This document shows, piece by piece, positions 4,035 to 9,308 of a stretch of 9,308 bases of DNA; the first letter of the stretch is position 1, and each line of letters starts with the position of its first letter. Under the pieces are notes generated by a model. That model was not told the DNA's origin, did not search any database, and was given only the letters and a program-made list of their open reading frames with translations. The stretch is from an uncultured Bacteroidales bacterium (lineage in GTDB: Bacteria; Bacteroidota; Bacteroidia; Bacteroidales; Bacteroidaceae): NCBI GenBank assembly GCA_945837185.1, contig CAMAMZ010000077.1, positions 1-9,308 on the forward strand, given 5' to 3'. The translations under genes and the position numbers were made by a program.

Positions 4035-6671
4035 TTAGAAACTCATGGCCACGCTGAAGCGAATGCCATTACGCTTTATTTGTGGGTTGTTCAAATAGTT
4101 CAGGCGGCGCACATAGTCAACGCCAAAGAACTTGAAGATATTGTGCACGCCTACTACAACCTCCATGTAAGGCGTGTTGCGTTCCATAAGCTGTGTTTCG
4201 TTGGGCAAATGGAAGAGCATAGCATCGCCTTGATTCTGTTCCAGACGAGGGTTGTTCTTGTCAGAGAGTTTTCCCCACATTCCTTTAAAGGCGATATACT
4301 CACGCCATTTGAGTTGCTTGATGAGTGGAATGCGGTTAAGAATCTTTCCGTTCAAGTCCCAGCATACTGCCCAGAACACATAGCGGTCGTTAAGGAATTC
4401 CATGTTGCGCATCATCGAGAAGGTGTTCTCATGTTCAAAGAACGACACGTTTACAGGTGGCATGATAAGCAACGGGAAGGGCACCTTGCTCCACTGGGCA
4501 CCTGCGTTGAGGTGGTTGTCGAGATAGCCCCAACTGCCCAGCCAGAAGCGTTTATAGATACCTGCCTGTGTGAGGTGGTGCTTGTATTGCCCACCCAAGA
4601 AATGTTGCAGACCCATGGTGTGGGTGAGCGAGAACTCCGGTGCATCGAGGTTCACGGGCCATCGTTGCTGTTTTGTGTTGATGTAGGTTTGCCCGGGGCA
4701 ATATTTCAGTCCCACCGTCCATTCCGTAGTACGTATGTCACGTTGCAGTTGTCCGTCGCTGAGCCGTTGGAAATACAGGTCGCCCGTAGGTGCGTTCCAT
4801 TCTGCTTTCACCTCGGTGTTGAATCGGAATCCCCAGTCGGTTTCATAGTTGAAAGCCAGTCGCTGCCTGTTGTAGAAATACATTTGCTCCACCTTTTGCA
4901 CACGGAAGGCCATGAACACGTTGTCCTTGTTGTGCAGGAGGTATTTGTCGGAAGGCGACATTACATCTTTCGATGTTTCAAATGTGAGGTTCCGTTGTGG
5001 AAACTCAAAGGGCACGTTGCGCTTCTTGTTGAAGGCATACGTCACTTCCGACGAATAATAGTGTTTCTCGGTCTTGCTACCATAGGCATAATAACCTGTC
5101 CAGAAAAGATGCTTGTTCAGGTTGGCCGTTGTGCGTCCGCTAATACGGTAGCGCATGCCATCCACGAAGTTGCTCGAAACCAAGGTGTTGATAGGTCCGA
5201 AATCAAACTTGCTCTTGTTCTTGTCGTTGCTCGTTTCCACATAGTTTTCCAAAAACGCCTTCACACCGAAGAGAATCCACTTGTAGTTCTTCGACTGCTC
5301 CATACGTCGGATGAAGGCATCCATCGACGATTCGCCCTTGGTGAGTTCTACAGCCCTATATTGGTCCCAGAACTCCTCATCGCGAATCATGGCATCTGCC
5401 TCATGGCGTGTCTTGGCCTTGCCCTTGAACAATTTGTTGGGCAGGTCGTCGAAGGCATAGTCGCTGAGTCGTGTGGTGCGAATGCACACTAAGTTTGTTG
5501 ACTTGGTTACGATATGCAGTTCGGCCACCATATCGTCGGTGGTGAGCACCCATTCACCATTGGGCAGCAGCGAATATTCCTGTTGTATCTTCAGGTCGTC
5601 GATGAAGTTCACGTCGCTTTGTTTGGGAATGGTGAGGTTGCACTTCTTTACGTGCAGCGTGGAGTCGGCCAGAATGTAGAGGTCGCCCCTGAAACCAAAG
5701 TCCTGTTGGTTGTTGGGAATAAAATGAATCTGATAGCATAGGTCGCGATCCACATACACCGTGTCCTCTATGTAATAGCGATAGAAGGAAATGGCTGTTT
5801 CGCCAATAGGCGACGGAAACTGGTATTGCAGCAAGCGCACGTGATTGTCGTAGATGTCGACATCGGTAAACACCTCTTTGAGCATCGTGTTGAGAATCTC
5901 GCCCGTTTGCAATACGTTGTTGATACCATCGCTGCGCTGCCCTTTGATGATGGTTTTCTCCGTCTTGGGGTCTTTGCGATATACCTGTTGCGTCACCGTC
6001 TCATCGACCGAGATGGGCAGGATTCTCTTCTGGTTGTAAGGACATGTTTCGATGAAGTCCACGAGCCATGGCGACCGTTTGAAGATGCCTTGTTGCATGT
6101 CGTTTGGAGTAATGTCGTTCAGTCCAAACGTAATCTTCTGATATTTGTTAAACTGGTAGTATTCGTGGTTTTCGAGATGCGTGCGCTTCTTTGCTGCTAT
6201 CACCCTGCGCATGAGCTCTACGGCAGGGTTGTCCTTGCGACTGTATTTTCCGCGTTTGGCGCGTATTGTCACCTCGTCCAAACGCTTCGATTCTGTCTTC
6301 AGTCGCACCACCAAATGCTTGGTGTTTTCGTCAACCGTGATAGTTTGCGGCACATAGCCAACCGAACTGATGGTGAGTGTCCAGCCATTATGCCGTGCTA
6401 TGGTGAATTTGCCCATACCGTCGCTCGACACGGCCACATGTTTCCCTTTGTATGATGCGCTGGCATAGGGAATGGCATAGCCATCGGCATCATCAACAAT
6501 TTCTCCTGTTATCACTTGCTGCGCGTGCGTTTGCATCATTCCCACAAAAGTAAGCGCCAAAGTAAGTAGAAGGATAAAAAAACCGCGATTCTCTTTATAT
6601 AAACCGTGATTCGCTTGATGCAAATCGCAGTTTCCCTTATATAAAATGTGATTCTCTTTTCTGATTATCAT
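4035..6671 (-). CDS. DUF5686 / carboxypeptidase-regulatory-like outer-membrane protein
   Basis: 878 residues. After an unusual extension (1-29) comes a signal peptide: hydrophobic core about 31-44, cleavage likely after Ala50 (THA|QQ). Residues 53-128 form a carboxypeptidase-regulatory-like beta-sandwich (VITGEIVD, then IPYASASYKG and SSVGYVP), the domain common at the N-terminus of Bacteroidota outer-membrane proteins. The remainder matches the DUF5686 family and ends in RFSVAMSF, an aromatic-terminated strand expected of an outer-membrane beta-barrel. No TonB plug domain is evident, so it is not a normal SusC-type transporter; the substrate is unknown. The first 29 residues include four heptapeptides encoded by 21-bp tandem repeats. 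The start at 6671 is supported by a -7 box giving a leader of about 18 bases. It probably forms an operon with the regulator downstream. Long plus-strand ORFs antisense to it are shadows. Confidence 0.92.
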   Translation of the reverse strand: MIIRKENHILYKGNCDLHQANHGLYKENRGFFILLLTLALTFVGMMQTHAQQVITGEIVDDADGYAIPYASASYKGKHVAVSSDGMGKFTIARHNGWTLTISSVGYVPQTITVDENTKHLVVRLKTESKRLDEVTIRAKRGKYSRKDNPAVELMRRVIAAKKRTHLENHEYYQFNKYQKITFGLNDITPNDMQQGIFKRSPWLVDFIETCPYNQKRILPISVDETVTQQVYRKDPKTEKTIIKGQRSDGINNVLQTGEILNTMLKEVFTDVDIYDNHVRLLQYQFPSPIGETAISFYRYYIEDTVYVDRDLCYQIHFIPNNQQDFGFRGDLYILADSTLHVKKCNLTIPKQSDVNFIDDLKIQQEYSLLPNGEWVLTTDDMVAELHIVTKSTNLVCIRTTRLSDYAFDDLPNKLFKGKAKTRHEADAMIRDEEFWDQYRAVELTKGESSMDAFIRRMEQSKNYKWILFGVKAFLENYVETSNDKNKSKFDFGPINTLVSSNFVDGMRYRISGRTTANLNKHLFWTGYYAYGSKTEKHYYSSEVTYAFNKKRNVPFEFPQRNLTFETSKDVMSPSDKYLLHNKDNVFMAFRVQKVEQMYFYNRQRLAFNYETDWGFRFNTEVKAEWNAPTGDLYFQRLSDGQLQRDIRTTEWTVGLKYCPGQTYINTKQQRWPVNLDAPEFSLTHTMGLQHFLGGQYKHHLTQAGIYKRFWLGSWGYLDNHLNAGAQWSKVPFPLLIMPPVNVSFFEHENTFSMMRNMEFLNDRYVFWAVCWDLNGKILNRIPLIKQLKWREYIAFKGMWGKLSDKNNPRLEQNQGDAMLFHLPNETQLMERNTPYMEVVVGVHNIFKFFGVDYVRRLNYLNNPQIKRNGIRFSVAMSF
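6580..6663 (-). repeat. Four tandem 21-bp repeats encoding heptapeptides at the outer-membrane protein's N-terminus
   Basis: On the plus strand the units are 6580-6600, 6601-6621, 6622-6642 and 6643-6663, each AAA followed by a diverged CCGTGATTCTCTTTATAT-like sequence. Read in the gene's frame they give KENHILY, KGNCDLH, QANHGLY and KENRGFF (residues 5-32), pattern (K/Q)-x-N-x-x-(L/F)-(Y/H/F). The 21-bp period keeps the frame. The last unit merges into the signal peptide's hydrophobic core. Confidence 0.85.
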
Positions 6672-6694
6672 AGAAATGTCTGTAAAAACGCCTG

Positions 6695-6702
6695 CAAAGT
6701 TA
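6695..6702 (-). promoter_or_regulatory. -7 promoter box of the DUF5686-regulator operon
   Basis: On the minus strand TAACTTTG followed by CAGGC fits TAnnTTTG. A TTTC sits 19 bases upstream as a weak -33 candidate. Transcription should start near 6690, about 18 bases before the ATG at 6671. Confidence 0.55.
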
Positions 6703-6786
6703 CGTATTAGTTGTGAGAAGTGAAAACTTTTCCTGTATTTTATGTTTTTTTCAAACGTAAATCTTAAATTTTAGATAAATAATGCG

Positions 6787-6794
6787 TATTTTTG
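6787..6794 (+). promoter_or_regulatory. -7 promoter box of the lipid-synthesis operon
   Basis: TATTTTTG followed by CAGGC fits TAnnTTTG and ends five bases before the ATG at 6800, so the transcript would start at or next to the start codon. Its TTTGCAGGC is an exact inverted copy of the one in the divergent promoter (6690-6698). Confidence 0.55.
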
Positions 6795-6799
6795 CAGGC

Positions 6800-7273
6800 A
6801 TGAAACAACAACCGTCGCTATTAGCAATCTGTGTGGGAACCGGCTTTGGGGCTGGTTTTTGGCCTTGGGGACCGGGCACAATGGGAGCCATTGTTGCCAC
6901 CCTTATATGGTGGTGGATGTCAGAAATGTTTTCCCCCATCATGTTTATTGGGCTTACCGTGGCACTTATCGTTGTAGGCACTTGGGCGGGCACTTGGGCC
7001 GTGCGCAGGTTGGCACCTTTTTGGGGCGATGACCCCAGTAGGGTTGTTATTGACGAGATGGTTGGTGTGTGGACAACGCTCCTTGTTTGTCCGCTCCATT
7101 CTTGGACTTATGCCCTTGCCGGTTTGGTGGCGTTCCGTTTCTTCGATATAGTGAAGCCTCTCGGTGTGCGTGCCCTCGACCGCAGGAAGGGACCTTTCTG
7201 GGTGATGGCAGACGATTTGCTGGCCGGGTTCTATGGCGCCATATTGTTACTTTTGGTTCGGTGTTCGCTATGA
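6800..7273 (+). CDS. pgpA: PgpA-family lipid phosphatase (phosphatidylglycerophosphatase A or PI-phosphate phosphatase)
   Basis: 157 residues from the chosen start. Family motifs are complete: GTGFGAGFWPWGPGTMGA (13-30), GDDPSRVVIDEMVG (76-89) and FRFFDIVKPLGVRALD (112-127) with WVMADDLLAG (134-143). The acidic residues in the last two blocks are those expected to bind metal. About four membrane helices can be placed. PgpA enzymes dephosphorylate phosphatidylglycerol phosphate at the inner membrane. The neighbouring CDP-alcohol phosphatidyltransferase and AUR1-like gene make phosphatidylinositol phosphate a likely alternative substrate, which is inference. An ATG at 6782 is also in frame, but it precedes the -7 box at 6787-6794, so 6800 is preferred; the mRNA would then be leaderless. 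The stop overlaps the next start as ATGA (7270-7273), indicating translational coupling. Confidence 0.9.
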   Translation: MKQQPSLLAICVGTGFGAGFWPWGPGTMGAIVATLIWWWMSEMFSPIMFIGLTVALIVVGTWAGTWAVRRLAPFWGDDPSRVVIDEMVGVWTTLLVCPLHSWTYALAGLVAFRFFDIVKPLGVRALDRRKGPFWVMADDLLAGFYGAILLLLVRCSL

Positions 7274-7695
7274 CTGGTTTGAAGCGCTCTATCCTCACTT
7301 TTGGCAAGGCGGAACTTTCGGCTTTCTTTGCCTCGGTAGTAGACTTTGGTCTTACCATCCTTCTTGCAGAGGGACTTGACCTGTGGTATGCTTATGCCAC
7401 CTGTCTGGGAGCTGTGAGTGGGGGTATTGTGAACTGTTGCATCAACTACAGGTGGGTGTTTGGTCATTGTCGCCTGAACAAGAAGCATGTCGTGTTGCGC
7501 TATCTTCTGGTGTGGAGCGGCAGTATTGTGCTGAATACCTTCGGCACGTGGTTCGTAACGGAGTATTCGTCGTTAGGCTATCTGATAAGCAAAACGCTGG
7601 TGGCCATTGTTGTGGCCACGCTGTGGAACTATCAGCTGCAGCGTGTTTTCGTCTTTCCGCGGGTCAAACAGTCAAAGTCATCTTCAACAACGTGA
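7270..7695 (+). CDS. GtrA-family small membrane protein, candidate lipid translocator
   Basis: 141 residues with four membrane helices at about 17-36, 41-58, 75-95 and 103-123. The two GtrA hallmarks are present: NYRWVF (59-64) after the second helix and WNYQLQRVFVF (119-129) at the end of the fourth. GtrA-like proteins are usually thought to move lipid-linked sugars across the inner membrane, as in O-antigen glucosylation, but few have been tested. The ATG overlaps the pgpA stop (ATGA). The longer in-frame ORF from 7069 lies inside pgpA and is rejected. There is no glycosyltransferase next door; the neighbours are phospholipid enzymes, so a role in flipping a phosphoinositol lipid is plausible but unproven. 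Confidence 0.9.
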   Translation: MTGLKRSILTFGKAELSAFFASVVDFGLTILLAEGLDLWYAYATCLGAVSGGIVNCCINYRWVFGHCRLNKKHVVLRYLLVWSGSIVLNTFGTWFVTEYSSLGYLISKTLVAIVVATLWNYQLQRVFVFPRVKQSKSSSTT

Positions 7696-7775
7696 ATTGT
7701 ATCTCCAAGCAACACAGGTTTTGAGGCATCCAAATAACAAAGAAAACAAATGAATTCAAACAAATAACAGAAGAT

Positions 7776-8450
7776 ATGAATTACCGTGATTTTCTGCAAA
7801 AAGTAATCTATGTACTCATCAATCCCCTCATACGGGGAATGATTCGTGTAGGACTTACACCTAATTTAGTGACGTTCATCGGTTTCGTAGGCAATGTGGT
7901 GGCTACAGCCTTCTTTATCCAAGGGGCACGGGAGCTACAAATGGGGCACAACGATGCTGCTATGGAAGCCGTAGGGTGGGGTGGCGTCATCATTCTTGCA
8001 GCCGGACTTTTCGATATGATGGATGGACGGTTGGCACGTGTGGGCAACATGTCATCCTCTTTCGGTGCTCTGTGGGATTCTACACTCGACCGCTATAGCG
8101 AAATGGTGTCGCTCTTTGGAATCTCTGTTGTCTTCCTCTATGGCGGATGGTTCTGGACGGGCATTATCACCTATGCTGCCATTCTCGGTTCGGTGATGGT
8201 GAGCTATGTGCGGGCACGTGCTGAGGGCTTGCGCATAGAGTGCAAAGTGGGATTGCTGCAACGTCCAGAGCGTGTGGTCATTACAGCTGTAGTGGCCATG
8301 GTGAGTGGTTGTACCGGACAATTGTGGTGGTTGGCGGCAGGCATGGTTGTCATAGCGGTCTTGGCCAATCTTACGGCTATCTGGCGCATTGTGCATTGCT
8401 ATCGCCAGCTCAGTCGCAAAGATGCTTTGTCCAAAAGTGCGAACGATTAA
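7776..8450 (+). CDS. CDP-alcohol phosphatidyltransferase, probable phosphatidylinositol phosphate synthase
   Basis: 224 residues with a complete CDP-alcohol phosphotransferase signature, D(x)2DG(x)2AR(x)8G(x)3D(x)3D: Asp80, Asp83, Gly84, Ala87, Arg88, Gly97, Asp101, Asp105. Five or six membrane helices surround it (for example 32-50, 67-80, 111-145, 168-204). The enzyme would use CDP-diacylglycerol and an alcohol at the cytoplasmic face. The segment SYVRARAEGLRIECKVG (143-159) then RPERVV resembles inositol-phosphate-using relatives more than PgsA or PssA. With the AUR1-like gene next, inositol phosphate is the likely acceptor, giving phosphatidylinositol phosphate; phosphatidylglycerophosphate synthase is the main alternative. 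It follows GtrA by 80 bases with no TAnnTTTG box in the gap, so it is probably in the same operon. The start at 7776 gives a normal N-terminus. Confidence 0.92.
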   Translation: MNYRDFLQKVIYVLINPLIRGMIRVGLTPNLVTFIGFVGNVVATAFFIQGARELQMGHNDAAMEAVGWGGVIILAAGLFDMMDGRLARVGNMSSSFGALWDSTLDRYSEMVSLFGISVVFLYGGWFWTGIITYAAILGSVMVSYVRARAEGLRIECKVGLLQRPERVVITAVVAMVSGCTGQLWWLAAGMVVIAVLANLTAIWRIVHCYRQLSRKDALSKSAND

Positions 8451-8481
8451 TGGGACACTAAAATGAACTCTTTGTGCAACG

Positions 8482-9308
8482 ATGTTTAGTTTATATATCC
8501 TTCTTTTTTACGTTGTGATAGTAATAGCCAAACCCACACGCAAGGTGGCTTTGGCACTCCTGCCGTGGTTACTGTTTGCGTGTTGTTACGATGGCATGCG
8601 CCTGCTACCCAACTATGAGGTGAACCCCATCGATGTGCGTAACTTGTATGAGGCCGAACGCAACCTCTTTGGCATAAGTGCTGCAGGTGGATCTGTCATT
8701 ACACCCTGTGAGTATTTTGCCAGTCACCACAACACCCTTGCCGATATATTGGCAGGATTCTTCTATTTATGCTGGGTACCAGTTCCTTTGGCGTTTGCAC
8801 TATATCTTTACTTCAAGAAGAGTTATCGCCACTATCTGCGTTTTTCCATTGCCTTCCTCGTGGTGAACCTCCTTGGTTTCTGTGGCTACTATATTCATCC
8901 GGCCGCCCCACCATGGTATGTTATGCAGTATGGTTTCGAACCCATTCTGCATACTCCAGGCAACGTTGCGGGATTGGGACGTTTCGATGCACTCACCGGA
9001 CTCCCCATCTTCCATGCCCTGTATGGAAAGAATGCTAATGTGTTTGCTGCCATACCATCGCTCCATGCCGCTTATATGCTCATAGCCACTTGCTATGCCG
9101 TTATGAGCAAACAGTCGAAGGGTGTGGTGCTGTGCTTTGCCATCATCTGTGTGGGCATTTGGTGTACGGCCGTCTATAGTGGGCATCATTATATCATTGA
9201 TGTGTTGCTGGGTATTGCTACCACCTTGATAGGTATCTTTCTGCTCGAAGGGGTGGCCTATCGCATACCAGTTGTGCGCAAAGGCCTTGATGGCTACGAA
9301 CGGGCCAT
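8482..9308 (+). CDS. AUR1-like PAP2 protein, candidate inositol phosphorylceramide synthase (3' end cut)
   Basis: 275 residues are visible; the C-terminus is off the right edge. It is an integral membrane protein with several helices (about 2-16, 22-35, 86-111, 119-136, 190-208, 215-232, 238-255). The PAP2 catalytic motifs have the AUR1 form: IPSLHAAY (191-198, His195) and TAVYSGHHYIIDVLLG (229-244, His236 and Asp240), preceded by HPAAPPWY (139-146). These His-His-Asp residues correspond to the catalytic triad of fungal AUR1, which moves phosphoinositol from phosphatidylinositol to ceramide. It starts 31 bases after the phosphatidyltransferase stop. An ATG at 8463 is out of frame. Bacteroidota make sphingolipids, so ceramide is a credible acceptor. 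A general lipid phosphatase of the PAP2 family is the alternative. Confidence 0.87.
   Translation, partial: MFSLYILLFYVVIVIAKPTRKVALALLPWLLFACCYDGMRLLPNYEVNPIDVRNLYEAERNLFGISAAGGSVITPCEYFASHHNTLADILAGFFYLCWVPVPLAFALYLYFKKSYRHYLRFSIAFLVVNLLGFCGYYIHPAAPPWYVMQYGFEPILHTPGNVAGLGRFDALTGLPIFHALYGKNANVFAAIPSLHAAYMLIATCYAVMSKQSKGVVLCFAIICVGIWCTAVYSGHHYIIDVLLGIATTLIGIFLLEGVAYRIPVVRKGLDGYERA

Noticed and set aside
4029..5492. 487-residue plus-strand ORF antisense to the outer-membrane gene
   Set aside because: It lies fully opposite a well-supported DUF5686 gene, has no recognisable domain and reads as a codon-bias shadow.
5826..6455. 209-residue plus-strand ORF
   Set aside because: Also antisense to the outer-membrane gene, with no family features or promoter.
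7069..7269. Upstream extension of the GtrA gene
   Set aside because: It lies inside pgpA in another frame; the ATGA overlap at 7270 gives the expected GtrA N-terminus.

Overview
The window looks like a chromosomal segment of a Bacteroidota bacterium, most likely Prevotella or a close relative. The reasons are: several start regions carry the Bacteroidota -7 promoter motif TAnnTTTG (nearly always extended to TTTGCA); Shine-Dalgarno sequences are mostly absent; and the gene content fits (DUF5686/carboxypeptidase-regulatory outer-membrane protein, PepSY-like periplasmic protein, EFR1-type ferredoxin, inositol/sphingolipid genes). No rRNA, tRNA, CRISPR array, integrase or transposase was seen.

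Left part (1-2055): a divergent pair. On the minus strand, running off the left edge, is a flavodoxin-like plus 2x[4Fe-4S] EFR1 ferredoxin. On the plus strand is a membrane-anchored Ser/Thr kinase-like protein whose catalytic Asp is replaced by Asn, so it is probably a pseudokinase. Each has a TAATTTTGCA promoter in the short gap between them.

Middle (2056-3382): gene-poor and rich in repeats. It holds about seven degenerate tandem units built on GGTTGTAACC (2071-2251), a 74-bp tandem duplication that can fold into hairpins (2407-2554) in the likely leader of a small secreted PepSY-like protein (2611-3045), and a perfect 15-bp-stem hairpin after that gene. A 337-bp noncoding stretch with further small inverted and direct repeats follows.

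Minus-strand operon (6671 to 3383): a DUF5686 outer-membrane protein, then 13 bp later an orphan NarL/LuxR-type response regulator with a degenerate acidic pocket. The outer-membrane gene begins with four tandem 21-bp repeats, read as four heptapeptides placed before its signal peptide.

Right part (6800-9308, plus strand, continuing past the edge): a lipid-synthesis operon. It encodes a PgpA-family lipid phosphatase, an overlapping GtrA-family membrane protein, a CDP-alcohol phosphatidyltransferase with a complete catalytic signature, and an AUR1-like PAP2 protein (candidate inositol phosphorylceramide synthase), cut by the right edge. Together they suggest CDP-diacylglycerol to phosphatidylinositol phosphate, then phosphatidylinositol, then inositol phosphorylceramide, with GtrA as a candidate lipid translocator. 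No myo-inositol-phosphate synthase gene is in the window. The most interesting points are this pathway, the pseudokinase, the heptapeptide extension, the structured repeats and two promoters that would give leaderless mRNAs.
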